Source of the DNA: Lenisia limosa
Taxonomy: Eukaryota; Breviatea
Length of the DNA: 45,857 nt
NCBI GenBank assembly: GCA_001655205.1
Contig: LPNZ01008289.1
Span: 1-45,857, forward strand
Direction: 5' to 3'
The notes beneath the pieces were generated by a model. That model was not told the DNA's origin. It saw only the letters and a list, made by a program, of their open reading frames with translations, and searched no databases. Every line of letters starts with the position of its first letter. Position 1 is the stretch's first letter. Made by a program: the position numbers and the translations under genes. Below are positions 33,528 to 44,726 of this stretch, piece after piece.

Positions 33528-33959
33528 CTGTGTGGAACTTGTTTTGTCAGACAAGGTATGGCCTCTGTTGTTTTCCTTTCCTAAAATAAATGGAATTGTT
33601 ATTACAATCCGCAATCAGATCATAAGGTTTTGCCCTTCGAGGTCAATTGTTAGGGGGAATTTGTCCCCCACAAATCAAATAATTTGTAACAAGGGAATAA
33701 AAACTGTACATATCATAACTATTCATACATATCATATAATATATCATACAACTATATGCAATATGATATATATATTATATAAAAGCCGAATCAACAGCAA
33801 CGGTGATAGAAAGGAGAAATATAATTTTGATAATAAAAGCAGGTGGATCATGTCTTGTGATACAAAGGGAACGCAATCCAAAAAAAAAAAAAAAAAAACT
33901 ATGCGAAGTTTATGATCATGCAACCATCAGGCAATCAAGTTGGTTTTGTCAACTACATT
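33528..33959. other. AT-rich spacer between convergent genes
   Basis: It contains a dense AT-rich block at about 33705-33785 built of atatcata and tatgatat units, and an 18-base A-run at about 33881-33898. No gene is seen. Confidence 0.65.
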
Positions 33960-34886
33960 TCACATAACAATGCAGCAACCACTCTTGACTTTATTCCTTC
34001 TCTCATAATGCTCGAGGTAGTTGAGTTGCCTCTTGTTCAAGGCCCCTCGTCCTAAAGCATTGTTATTCAATACTTGAATCAATAACAACAAAAAAAATTT
34101 CACGCCAAATGATTCCAACAGTGAACTGATGATAACAAAATTACTCAACTCTCCCGAGACGAGAGAAGTGTTTTAAAAAGCCCAGGCCAGAAAACAAACC
34201 CCACTTTTTTTGCGCACAAACTCGACCGCATCCAAAGCCTCGAGGCCATGTTCAACAAGAGCGATGCAAACCATCACAGGGGCTCTAAGTGGTGAGAACG
34301 ACAACCAATCATATGTTTTTTATTATTTGCTTTGAGTGATCTATATAATATTCAGTGTCAACCAAAGCTACATTCATTTTCCATCTCCAATAAAAGAAGG
34401 TCTGTACCATCAAGATTCAACTCAACAAGATGTCATGTTCCAGGTCAGCACCCACCTTCCAAGTCCAGCAACGCAGTGAACCGCAACAGCGCCTTCATCC
34501 GGGTTCCCATCGGCAAAGACTTTGCCAATGTTCTCCAGCCAAGAGGTAATGACATCTGCCGGGGGAGGCTCTCCGTCAGCGAAAGGAATGTCCTAAAACG
34601 GTAAACTTATCATGTGCTATGAAATAACTTGCAGAAAAGCACACAAGGCCCTCTAAGACATACCACTACTTCGATATCATTTTTCAGGACCTCTTCTCTT
34701 GAATAGCCGGGTTCACAGACTCGAACCAGAAGTTTTACATTGTTATCCTTCAAGTTCTACGGAAAAGTGAGGGATAGCGTACTGCGGCCAAACCTTAATA
34801 AAAAGTGGAAGAGTTTCGTTAGTTGGCTGGTCAGTTATTAAAAACCTCAAGCTATCATGAACAACAAGACTTTGACTGCGTGACAT
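33960..34886 (-). CDS. PTP4A: PRL-type (PTP4A) protein tyrosine phosphatase with CAAX box
   Basis: PRL phosphatases are small prenylated dual-specificity-like phosphatases of the plasma membrane and endosomes that also bind CNNM magnesium transporters. Start ATG at 34884-34886 opens MSRSQSLVV. Then come LRFLITDQPTNETLPLFIK and NNVKLLVRVCEPGYSREEVL (about 34690-34765). The general-acid loop is DIPFADGEPPPADV, keeping the Asp of the family's PF-D-DG motif. The P-loop is VHCVAGLGR, with the catalytic Cys and Arg and the family's hallmark Ala after the Cys-Val. An intron follows directly, and the next exon begins APVMVCIALVEHG. The last join restores RRGALNKRQLNYLEHYERR. The C-terminus is a basic stretch and SGCCIVM, a CAAX box ending in Met, which favours farnesylation. 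The stop TGA is at 33960-33962. Confidence 0.95.
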
Positions 34887-35224
34887 TGTGGCTTGACGAA
34901 GGACCTATCCCATATTACAAACAACTGACGGTTCTGATAGAGGTCAAACTGGCGTTAAATACCGTTTAAGACCTCAAATAAATATAGGCAGGATAGNNNN
35001 NNNNNNNNNNNNNNNNNNNNNNNNNNNNNNNNNNNNNNNNNNNNNNNNNNNNNNNNNNNNNNNNNNNNNNNCTGTATACATCACTCACGTTTACTCACGT
35101 ATCACTCATAAGGAAAAATTGTAAACAGTTTGTATCAACAAACACAACATATTGTCTCGAAAAATACCATAACTTAACACTTTGTCAAGCCAAATATTAC
35201 AGAAAAAAAACTAAAAAAAATCTG
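34887..35224. other. AT-rich spacer with an N-gap
   Basis: This holds a gap at 34997-35071, short A-runs, and cactcacgt-type repeats just after the gap. It is probably the promoter of the PRL gene and the 3' flank of the next minus-strand gene. No gene is seen. Confidence 0.5.
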
Positions 35225-36295
35225 CTAAACATCATCCAACGAAATATCGCTTGCCATCTTTGACCTGCCAAACTCAAACGGCGTGTTTTCCTGAAGAGTG
35301 AACAGGCTACTTGAATAAAAAAAAAAAACGGTTATGATCCATTTCATCGTGTGATTTGGGCATATCATAAGATGGTATGTGATGATCTTCTATACGGAAT
35401 TTTTATTCGATTCAATGTACAGAACAAGCCCAACCTCTTGAGTGTTCTTGGGACGTGGCAATTGGAGAGACACAGATCTCGGCGCCATCATGACTGAAGG
35501 CGGTGCACTTGGCTGCATTGTTACGTTCTAAGAGGTGAATGCCATCATGGAGAGACACGACTTCAGGAAAACAAAAAGGTTCATTTCTCAACATACTGGT
35601 ACTTGAGATGGAGAAGGGAGCGCCATAGGATTAGCATTTCCCATTCCCTATGAGATGAGTGATGAAAATCATTCAAATGAAAACAAAACACAACAGACCA
35701 TCATTGGGGGGGCAAAATCCCTGGTCTTCCCATGAGGAGCCTGGAGTTGAGGCTGTCCCGTATGTTGCATTCCACACCCGTAACTGTGCATGTGCGGCTA
35801 AACAAAATATCAACATGAAAACGATAAAATATGATTTAGAACCCATGTGTTATTCACTCGAAAATACCCCCACACGTCTCACATTGTTTTGCTGGTTGTT
35901 GTGATAATTTCCCCGACCTCCTCGCCCTAAATTGTCAGAAAACCCGTCAGGTTCTCAGAAACAGGCTGGGGGTTGGTGAGAAAACAAAACAAAACAAAAC
36001 TCGAAACCAAAAGGATCATCATTCAACAATGTGTGGGAATAGTTCAGACAGTTTCTGTAAGGAAAGAGTATATGACACTTTTCTTTGACTTGCTATCATT
36101 TTCACTCAGCATATCATTTTGTTCACCAACCTCTTCTTCCTCTTCCTCTTCCTCGTCCGCCCTGATAAGAGTAACACAACATTATACATAAATAAACAAA
36201 AAAAAAAAAAAAAAATCCCNNNNNNNNNNNNNNNNNNNNNNNNNNNNNNNNNNNNNNNNNNNNNNNNNNNNNNNNNNGCTGGCGAAATCACCCAT
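35225..36295 (-). CDS. Met/Pro-rich protein with acidic stretch (tentative gene model)
   Basis: I do not recognise this protein. A chain of minus-strand exons joins in phase with good splice signals. An acidic exon DEEEEEEE (about 36130-36160) is followed by one beginning PHMHSYGCGMQHTGQPQL (about 35695-35800). GMGNANPMALPSPSQVP is next (about 35592-35645), then NVTMQPSAPPSVMMAPRS (about 35440-35525). The last exon ends NTPFEFGRSKMASDISLDDV with TAG at 35225-35227. The 5' end is a guess: an ATG at 36293-36295 (MGDFAS) just before a gap at 36220-36277. Low-complexity Met/Pro/Gln composition and acidic patches suggest a disordered, perhaps nuclear or adaptor, protein (inference). An overlapping ORF in another frame at about 35412-35594 is a shadow under this model. 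Confidence 0.45.
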
Positions 36296-36436
36296 ACTAA
36301 AAGGTTAGTTCTGTAAACGTCAGTCAACTCCAAGTAAGCACTCCACCTCTACCATACTGCCCATGCCTGCACCATATTAGCTCATGCCAACTGTGACTGC
36401 ACCATATTGCCGCCGACAAGAGGCATCAGCTTGGGC

Positions 36437-37001
36437 TCATGAAGAGGCCGTTGGACTGTCATCGTCTGGTATTGTCCATAGCTCATCTGCTGATTCTGGA
36501 ACTGGTCTAAATGTGGGTGAATTCCTTGCCTCTTCATAATTATTTTTCTTCCATTGTACACATCACAGGTTTGAATAAATGCTGAAGCTTCTTTACCAAA
36601 CATTATAAAAAACTCTCACACTAACTTTGTTGGGGCGCTGCATTGGAAAGGAATGCCCAAGGGTCTTGCATGAATGAAGGCTTGAAAAATGCTTGCTTAA
36701 GGTGATGAGGAAGACGGTTATGCCCAGCTCCTTCAGGGACGTGGTGAAAATTAAAGTCAGATTTCTTTTGAGGCTCTCCTCCTTCTTTCTTCGTCATATG
36801 CTTTGTTTGCTTATGCAGAGCAAACTTGCCTACTTTATTCCTTCCAGTATACACATACATATTCTCCTTTGTGACGGCTGGGGCAGCATTATCCGTACAC
36901 TCGAACTTTCTCGGCTTTTTAGGATCCGTTCCTGGTCTAAATAAGTCGGAAACACCATCGAACATAGGCGCAACCCTCTTTGTAGACTCATCCGGCTCCA
37001 T
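36437..37001 (-). CDS. Small basic protein with a DPW motif and acidic tail
   Basis: This is a small gene of unknown function with only one proposed intron. The long first exon opens MEPDESTKRVAPMFDGVSDL, continues with the basic VYTGRNKVGKFALHKQTKHM and ends with FFKPSFMQDPWAFL. A GTTAGT donor at about 36628 joins in phase to a second exon reading DELWTIPDDDSPTASS and TGA at 36437-36439. An alternative frame of that exon would run to a stop at 36382 but does not match the donor phase. The [FM]-x-DPW block recalls the C-terminal box of MPLKIP/TTDN1-like proteins, which I offer only as a weak resemblance. It is likely a soluble, partly disordered protein. The start lies 321 bases from the divergent RPS23 start. 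Confidence 0.6.
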
Positions 37002-37322
37002 TGAAACGAAACTATGTTACTTTCTATCAATAAATGAAGAGAGTGTGTTGAGAGTGTGTATTGTGTAATAGTTGTGTGTGGTGAACTATAACCTTCTTCA
37101 AAAAACTCAAATTACATGCAAAAAAAATCTAAATTCGTAATTTGAACTGAACTGATCTGACAGGCAGTTCAGTTCATTTACTTTTGTTTGTCTTTTTTCT
37201 CATCTTTTGACCTTTTTATCCCTTTTTAGTGTAAAAGACATTTAAAATGGGTTCTGGTATGAGGAGTGGTTAAAATTTGAAACAAGAAGTCCCACTTTCG
37301 ATTTTTTGTTCCCCTGTTCAAA

Positions 37323-37938
37323 ATGACTTCGTCTAACAGTTTAGGCAAGCCTCGTGGTATTCTCGCAGCTCGCAAGCTCCGCGTCAAGCGTCGCGAAAAC
37401 CGCTGGGCCGATAAGGCTTACAAGAAGGCTCATCTTGGTACCTGGATCAAGTGCAACCCCTTCGCCGGTGCTTCTCACGCTAAGGGCATCGTTGTTGAGC
37501 GCATGTAAGCATATGTGGATTAGGGAAAATTGAACATTAGACCAATCTTTAATTGATGTTTTGTGCGCTTTATTGATTGTTTCAGTGGTATTGCCGCCAA
37601 GCAGCCTAACTCCGGTATCCGTAAGTGCATCCGTGCTCGTCTCATCAAGAACAACAAGAAGATCTCTGCCTTCGTTCCCAACGATGGTTGCCTTCACTTT
37701 GTTGAGGAGATGGTATGTTTTCTTACTAATTGTGTAGTTCCTTTCTAACTCTCTTAGGACCAGGTCCTCATCGCCGGTTTCGGTCGTAAGGGTCACTCCG
37801 TTGGTGATATCCCCGGAATCCGTTTCAAGGTCGTCAAGGTCTCCGGTGTCTCTCTCTGGGCTCTGTTCCGTGAGAAGAAGGAGAAGGTTTGTATTTTAAA
37901 GCAGTATTTTGATTTGACCTTTCCAGCCTCGTTCTTAG
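37323..37938 (+). CDS. RPS23: 40S ribosomal protein S23 (uS12)
   Basis: uS12 sits at the decoding centre of the small subunit. Four exons: 37323-37504, 37586-37712, 37758-37886 and 37927-37938, with introns of 81, 45 and 40 bases. The protein opens [20 protein letters not shown] and contains the universally conserved [20 protein letters not shown] loop, whose Pro is hydroxylated in other eukaryotes. It ends KKEKPRS. The length of about 149 residues is close to the usual 142-145. The last exon adds only PRS and stop. Codon use is visibly more C-ending (CGT/CGC, AAG, ATC) than the surrounding genes, as expected for a highly expressed gene. Confidence 0.98.
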
Positions 37939-38368
37939 ATTTTGAGTCCCAAGGTCACGATGCTCACAACCCAGTTTCATGTTGTTATGCATCTTTTCAG
38001 AACAAAACCATTGGAGCATATTGTAATGATTTCATATGCTTTTTTCCCTGGTTATCTCTTTCCTCTTCTGGGATTTGAGGCGCCTGCTTAGTTGTCAACT
38101 TCATTCTGTTTAAAAAATCGGTTTACCATCATCCTCTACTTCCCTCTTAGCGTTCGTGCAACATTCGGAAGGAATAACCTTGGAAGCATAAAAAGAAATA
38201 TAAACCTGAGCTTGTACTGCAACCTCCCTCCAATCACATCATAATTCAGTTCTTTGATATTTTCCCCCGGTCGCAGGGCTCCTCTTTCTCTCCCTGTCAA
38301 TCCGTCAACATCAATCATTCTTTATTCCAGGATTCCAGGTACAGGTGTGCCAGATAGTGGATGAAGAA
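37939..38368. other. Spacer between RPS23 and the next plus-strand gene
   Basis: About 430 bases with pyrimidine-rich stretches (about 38040-38080 and 38280-38335). No convincing coding sequence is seen. An untranslated first exon of the downstream gene may lie here. Confidence 0.5.
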
Positions 38369-41300
38369 ATGGAGGAAGGAGCAGCGCTTCTTTCCCCTCT
38401 TCCGTCGATCAACCTAACCCCTTTGGACTTCTCTGTTGACGCCGGAGTTTCAGCTGCCCTTAGGTTAGGCAACATGCTGTACTAGAAACCTATAATTTGG
38501 GTAATGTTCTCTGGGCTACCCCCCCCCCCCCCAANNNNNNNNNNNNNNNNNNNNNNNNNNNNNNNNNNNNNNNNNNNNNNNNNNNNNNNNNNNNNNNNNC
38601 TTGAATGTTTCGCTTACTCTGATGAATAAAGGTCGGCTGAGAAGGCCTTCCTGAGGTGCGAACAAAACCTTTCAACTGCATCGCAATTCTTTGAAGAGCA
38701 CTGTCAGATATCCTTGACAGCCTGTGGAAACTCGGCTCTCTTTTTGGTAGGTCATTGGAGGACAAAGGTTGTGGTTTCCCATAGCTTTCTGGGGAATGAT
38801 TGGCAAAGGTGTAATACTTTAGCCGAGTACGGAGAAAGACACCTTCTCTTGTGATTGGGGTGACCTGTCCAAGACCAACGCGCTCTATGCGGATCAATGC
38901 CAGCAGGAGAACTCTCTCAGAAACGCTTGCTTTAAAGCTGAAAAACTTCACATTCAAAGCCAGGTTTGCATGAATTGTTTATTTTATCCTTTGGGTATCT
39001 AATAATTAACCATTTCCAGATTAATGCTAGCGCTAGAATAAGAGACCTCACGTCAGCATTATCCAGAGTTTCCATGGACACTTCTGAAAGTGTGATTGTT
39101 TCCCGTGTGGCTCATGATTGTAATGAATTCATTCAGGTTGGTTAAAATACCAAGATAACTTCCATTTACACAATGATATTACTTTGTGTAATTACCTGAT
39201 TTCATTTCGCTATACTTATCCTATTTTCTTTAGATTTCTGAACTTTCTGCACTCAAACACCCATCTTTATTTGAACAATCAGCCTATTGCGGAGTTAGCA
39301 TTGATTGGTTGGGAGGAAAGGACAATTTAACCTTTGGTCTTTTCCCCCTTTTTTTTTCAAAAACAAGTTCCCACTCGGATTCACAAATTCCAGCATCTTC
39401 AAACGGGATGCTATCAACTGCTCAACCAAATTCATGGACCTTTTTGTGGAGTATCCTCTTTCTGAGGTTGGAGGGGTTTGGTTACGTCTCCAATGACAAG
39501 GTTACATTTTCTGACCTTTGCTTCTCCCAATAGAGGATATTTTAACAATTCAGTCCCGCCAACTCTTCCTTCCAGTCGCACATAATGACCTTGTCTACAT
39601 AGCCACCAATGGCATGTCCTCAGAGATGCAGCCAGCACTCTTTGAAACTCTTGAAAACTGGCCTGAGTATGTGGCACGAACAGCCAATCTTTCATGTTGT
39701 ACTATTTTGTTTTTGTGTTTGGTGGTTGCAGTTTTTCTGTCCACTGCCAAGCCTTACAATTCTGTGTTCATCTTCCTTTACACTCCTTAGTGAATATACG
39801 AACAAATCTTTTGAAGCAGTGTCAAATCTGAAGCCGCTAACCGCCCCTTTCAAGTTGTACCCTTCCGCCCGAGAGGCTGTTGCTGAATACCGGAAATCAG
39901 TGGGATTAGACGGATGGGCTATGAGTACATACGTTTGCTTTGTTTTCTTCTTTGAAATACACTTACAATTCTGTAGAATCCTGGGATTGCAGATGATGAT
40001 GTTACTCTCATTATTTGTCGTGTGGTTGTTGATGAGGTAAGATTTGAATATCTGATGGTTTATTATGATATGGATGAAAATATTGAGAGCACATTTGGAT
40101 CGCCGGAGTGATCTTCTTGCGTTTGGTTCTCACCCCCCCCCCCCCCNNNNNNNNNNNNNNNNNNNNNNNNNNNNNNNNNNNNNNNNNNNNNNNNNNNNNN
40201 NNNNNNNNNNNNNNNNNNNNNNNNNNNNNNNNNNNTTATTCAAAAGAATGGCGATGGGTTACCAAGTACGCTCAATGAATGTCATAATATGACTACTGGC
40301 TTTTTGGCTTCTCACACTTTTTTAGTACCCGTTTCTGAGCCCAAGCCCGAGCTATTACCTCCACAAGTTACGTCAGATAATCACCATTTAATCTGGACCG
40401 CGGAGTCAATACTCCCAGTGAGTTTTCTTCGATGAACTGTATTTACAATAACTTGCACCATAGGAGTTTTTCATTATATTCCGCGGACAAGTACCCCCAA
40501 CATTCACCTCGCTACCCCGGGGGCTTCGGGGAGACCACCAACTTACTGCAGTTCCTGAAGCGTCAAACCTGGCCATTCAAGACCTCGCAAACTACTCCTC
40601 CTGTGTCAGAGCGAAGTTTGTTGAGGGAACTCCTTGCAATTTAAAATTTTTGCAAATTATTGGAATGTTGGTCTTCTTTTGTAATCTGTTAGTATCATGA
40701 TTTTTTTATAATTATTATTCGCAGTTCAAGTTAAAACAATGTTCACATCACACAAATTAGGGCTTCACGGCTGAATCATCATCAGCAGTCCAGAGTATTC
40801 GATTTGTGGCCAAAGACAGAAACTGGCAAAACGTATGTGATGGCTTTTGGCAATCTTTCTTTATGCCCTGGCACTGGAAAGGCACACCAAATGCATTGGC
40901 AAATCAAAATATGATGACACATGTCAAAGTTGTTTACACCATCACACATATTTGATTGCAGTATCATCATTTGCCGTACAACTCTGTGTATACAACTTTC
41001 TGTGTGCCTCTTCAGCCTAGAAGAACTTTGTCACAAAATGCAGGAAGAGAAGGAGAGTGAGGCCACCTTCAGGCAGATCCGAGCTCGAGTCCTTGATTGC
41101 CGAAGAGCCTCTCTGTCCTGGACGGTATATTTTAGGGATCCTCCAAATTGAGAAAAAAACTACAAATACACCCTTCTATCAATTCAACGGAATTACAGCA
41201 GGCCATGGAAAAATTATAACCCAAGCCTGTTATAATTGATATCAACCAACAATGGTACAAGTTCACTTCAAAGCAAAGACAAGCATTATGGTTCTGCAAT

Positions 41301-41760
41301 CATAAATTTTCTAAAAAAAAAAAAGGGGGGGCACAACATACCCATTACTTCTTACCCCCAGGTGTTTGTGGGATTCTGTGCTGTCACTAAATCGAATGGA
41401 TACCATTGTCACTGCCCATTTGGTGAGTTTACCAAATCTTAGACCCAAGTTAACATCTTTAGAATACAATTTCCCGTTTCCGACAGTATGAAGAGAAACT
41501 GCTGGGGATTACCACAGACCGACAGGTGAAGGGGGGGGGGGTCAACATTGCCGTTTTTTTAGATAATGTCGATTTTTCTTGATAGCTTATTCCATGAAGT
41601 GAAACCCTCTTTTTGAACATCTTGACAAAAGTAGGCGCAAAACGAAATGCTTGGCCACAACCTTGCATTTGCAGCAGCCTCGCCAATAGAACTAATTATG
41701 TCGACTGCTGCCCAGAATCGTCTGGTACATACTCGTGTGGAGTTGGAGACCATATCTTAG
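38369..41760 (+). CDS. Coiled-coil protein of unknown function
   Basis: The proposed start opens MEEGAALLSPLPSINLTPLD. Helical exons follow: AEKAFLRCEQNLSTASQFFE (about 38635-38700), YADQCQQENSLRNACFKAEK (about 38890-38945) and IRDLTSALSRVSMDTSESVI (about 39030-39110). A non-coil middle includes QSRQLFLPVAHNDLVYIATN and FEAVSNLKPLTAPFKLYPSA (about 39545-39890), and EPKPELLPPQVTSDNHHLIW (about 40335-40395). More coil follows: ELCHKMQEEKESEATFRQIR (about 41025-41085) and YEEKLLGITTDRQ (about 41488-41525). The last exon ends IMSTAAQNRLVHTRVELETI with a stop at 41758-41760. Gaps at 38535-38599 and 40147-40235 remove sequence next to C-runs. The frame of exon 40460-40640 is ambiguous. The overall plan, coil, linker and coil with a YEE-L block near the end, loosely recalls PPP1R21-type endosomal proteins. 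This is a weak guess. Confidence 0.55.
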
Positions 41761-42058
41761 CCCTTTTGTATTGTCATAAGTCAGCCATTAGAATTATGTA
41801 AATGACATAAAAATGACAGAATTCTAAAAAAAAATAAAAAAAAATACAGACCATACACCATTTAACAGTCTGAGCGAGGGAAACGAGGGAATTTCAGAGT
41901 GCTTCAGATATGTCGTTCATTGTAATGTGCCTTGATTGTAATGATGACGAGAACCAAAATAATCACTGACACTTATCAAACTCCAACCTTTTCCTGTTCA
42001 AGCATTAAATATCTTGTTTCATCTGACACCCTCTTATACTCCGAGCGAAGGAATTGGA
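41761..42058. other. Spacer between convergent genes
   Basis: About 300 AT-rich bases with A-runs near 41826-41845. I see nothing coding here. Confidence 0.55.
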
Positions 42059-44071
42059 TTAAAAAGAAGCTAATGAGGTGAGAACAGAATCAAACACTAA
42101 AATCGATTCGTTCAATACAAGAAAATACCAAAAAGCATAGCAAATTGCCAACTTTGCTATGAAGAATGTGGAGAAGTAAACCGCATCAACGTACGAAAAG
42201 GGGCCCGTTTCCCACGCACACTCATCTTTGAGGGTTAGAAACCACTGTAGCCAGGAAATCACAACATTCCTCTTCCACTTACGTGGAAGTACTCTGTTCC
42301 AAAACACTATTGGGACTTCACTTGGGATCCAAAACAGAAGGAAGAGGAGGAGGAGGCATCGTGCAAGTCCAGATGCACGGTCTTAAGAGATCACTTAGCA
42401 GAATCAACGTGTGATCCGTAAATAACCCATTTATTGAATGTGATCTACTAGTAGACAGTTATTTCACTTCACCCAATCCTTGGCAACTTGTAAACACAAA
42501 TTCCCAACAAACCACGTTTAGGTCCAGGTGAAAAAACGTTATACAGAGCAAAGAATACGACAGGCAAGCGACATAGCACATATGAACCCAGAAAGGCATA
42601 TGACAGCTGCGGGGTACTTTCAATAGGACTAAAAACAATGAGCAATTCTCAAATTGAGTGTAGATATCGTCTAACGAGAGACCAAAAACAAACACTAATT
42701 ATGAATCTGCAACAACTTAGTGTGCGCGTTCTGAAGCCACCCCATCCACCTGAAATCAATGATGACCGAGGCAATGTAAACTACAAAAAAGAGGATGAAC
42801 AATGTCCAGTAGCACCGAGACTTGCCTAGTCCGTGACGTTTCGTGTCCAGACCGCTGCGACAATGAGTCTGTTGGGTACAACAGGTGGGAAGGAAGGCAA
42901 AGCACGCTAAGTTAAGGTGGAAGTGCAAATATGATACTATTGGTGTGTAGAACCATCAAACTTGAGAGAAAGAGGAGTTTCCTCCGAAAAGCACAGTGAA
43001 GGGGGAGGTCCGGCTAAAGTGTCAAAGAGAAATGAACAGAAGCTATCAAGAGAAGTCTTTTTAAAATAAAAGGAAGAAATATAAGGTATAGAAGTAATCA
43101 CAACTTACGAACAAATTCCACAAACCTAAAGACCCTCGATGAATGGACTGATGTAGTAAGGCACCTAGGGAGAGACTAGTTAGTGGTCTTCAAGGTTCAT
43201 GTTCAGTAACTGATATTTTGAAACTGTTCACCACCAATAAGCAGTCATCGTTCCACCCATTATGCTATGCTACTGTGCCGACCTGAAAGTGCCAAAACAG
43301 CGCCACCGTAAAGGATGAGCGTAGTTGAAAACAAGAGCGAAGGGAGCTAGTGGTAAGCCAATTGAATAGGGAAAATGTATCGTTGCAAAACGTAATGATT
43401 ACTTTTCAAGACCTTTTGCTCAAAAAATTCCTGATACTATGGATATATTCTTATATTTATTCTAGGGCTCCGTGCAATTAATTGCAAGCGGCTACTAATT
43501 GCCCAAATTTATTCGCAATTACTATGTAAACCAACGTTCAGCCTTGATTTGCCACTCCATTACCTGTCCGTCCAAATGCGGCCCTATAAAATATCGAACA
43601 GAATCCGTTGCAGCACTGAACGGTGAAAATAATCCCCCTAACAAATTATGTTGTATTTTCAGTTGCGACAGCTCACCGCAGGGCTAGGAAGAAAAAGGCC
43701 ATCACCCATGGCATTGACGACACCTTGGGGGTGTACAGGAGATAGTGTCTATTACTCGTGTGGACTGAGTGTAAATATAAAATATAGTTCAAAGCAGGCA
43801 ACAAAAAGATTTTTTGATACTTACCTTTTACTCCATGGTACTTGACATACACAATGCTGCAGAATGCAATTGTGAACAAGAACGCTAGCCCAAAAAAGGT
43901 GCCTGTCGAAGGGTATGCTAGATTATCTGCGAGCTAAATAAGCGAGTTTTCTTAAAGCGGCAATTGATTCAATAGCTTACCAACATCATCCAAACATGGT
44001 GGACACACGGGGACGTCAGCAGGGTGGCCGTGGTAGTACATGTTATTGGAGTCAGCATCCTCAATCACCAT
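42059..44071 (-). CDS. Multi-pass membrane protein of unknown function
   Basis: The proposed start (44069-44071) opens MVIEDADSNNMYYHGHPADV followed by PVCPPCLDD, a short N-terminal tail with two close Cys. Six or seven hydrophobic segments follow on successive exons. They are GTFFGLAFLFTIAFCSIVYV (about 43835-43900), TTLILYGGAVLALSG (about 43280-43330), SRCYWTLFILFFVVYIASVI (about 42755-42830) and QLSYAFLGSYVLCRLPVVFF (about 42550-42610). LARCLLLLFLLFWIPSE (about 42320-42370) and DAVYFSTFFIAKLAICYAFW (about 42135-42195) complete the set. The stop is placed at 42059 but a further exon is possible. Seven-helix topology is plausible, yet I recognise no receptor, channel or transporter signature. 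No gaps interrupt it. An upstream exon cannot be excluded, since an acceptor-like tttag directly precedes the ATG. Confidence 0.55.
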
Positions 44072-44726
44072 CCTAAACGTAGTTATCAGATTGATGTAGG
44101 TTGTTGGCACGATTCATAGTACAAACATTTTTGGCCAGCAACAGAAAATCTTGTGAGAACGTCTTCTTTCCTATCACTTCTCTAGATGCGGTGGTTAAGT
44201 CAGGGTGAAGGTGAAGGTAGAGGGGTGACGGAGGGATAAGAAAATATCCCAGAATATATCTGCAAGCAAGTAAGTGCGTAGAAATTTGAACTCTGTGATT
44301 CTGCTGAAGCAATGCTAACAGCTGACAGTTTGTCGGAAGAGGCAGACGATAACCCGGTACGGATCACGGCCTTTTTCGCCCTTGTTCGCCCTTTTAGCCC
44401 TTTTAGCCCTCCCTCCCAAAGAGAACACCTCTCAAGAAGATTGTTTAATTAATTAAACTTATTTTTTCGGAAGGCATACATCAGTGTTGAGTTGTTACCA
44501 CGAGAGCACAAGCACATCCACTGATATCAGCGGTTCGTGATGTAATTGAAGAACAAGTACTTGATAATAAATTTTATATTTGCTTCTGTCAGCCTTCTGA
44601 TATGTTCTTCCCCCTTTCACGAATACCTTTGTTGAATATCTTTTTCTTTACTCTTTGCAAACTTAACGTGCCCATCAACCCAAAGCAGAAAAAAAAAATA
44701 CACAGTATTTCTTACCCCAACAGAAA
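44072..44726. promoter_or_regulatory. Divergent spacer with pyrimidine repeats and a palindrome
   Basis: This separates two head-to-head starts. It contains direct repeats of cgcccttgtt, cgccctttta and gccctttta-type units at about 44375-44412. A perfect 16-base palindrome, gtttaattaattaaac, lies at 44443-44458. No gene is seen. An ORF on the minus strand (44073-44312) has no recognisable character. Confidence 0.5.

Noticed and set aside
35412-35594. Minus-strand ORF that looks like a beta-propeller blade
   Set aside because: It does not splice in phase with neighbouring exons, while the overlapping Met/Pro-rich frame does. Kept only as an alternative.
41300-41700. Possible SWIM zinc finger (CHCPF...GDHILALLY)
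   Set aside because: The second half is not in the C-x-H form, and the two halves come from frames that do not splice together. The coiled-coil frame ending ELETIS fits better.
44341-44412. Telomere-like repeat (tttagccct)
   Set aside because: Only two or three degenerate units, with non-repetitive sequence and genes on both sides. It looks like a short direct repeat in a promoter.
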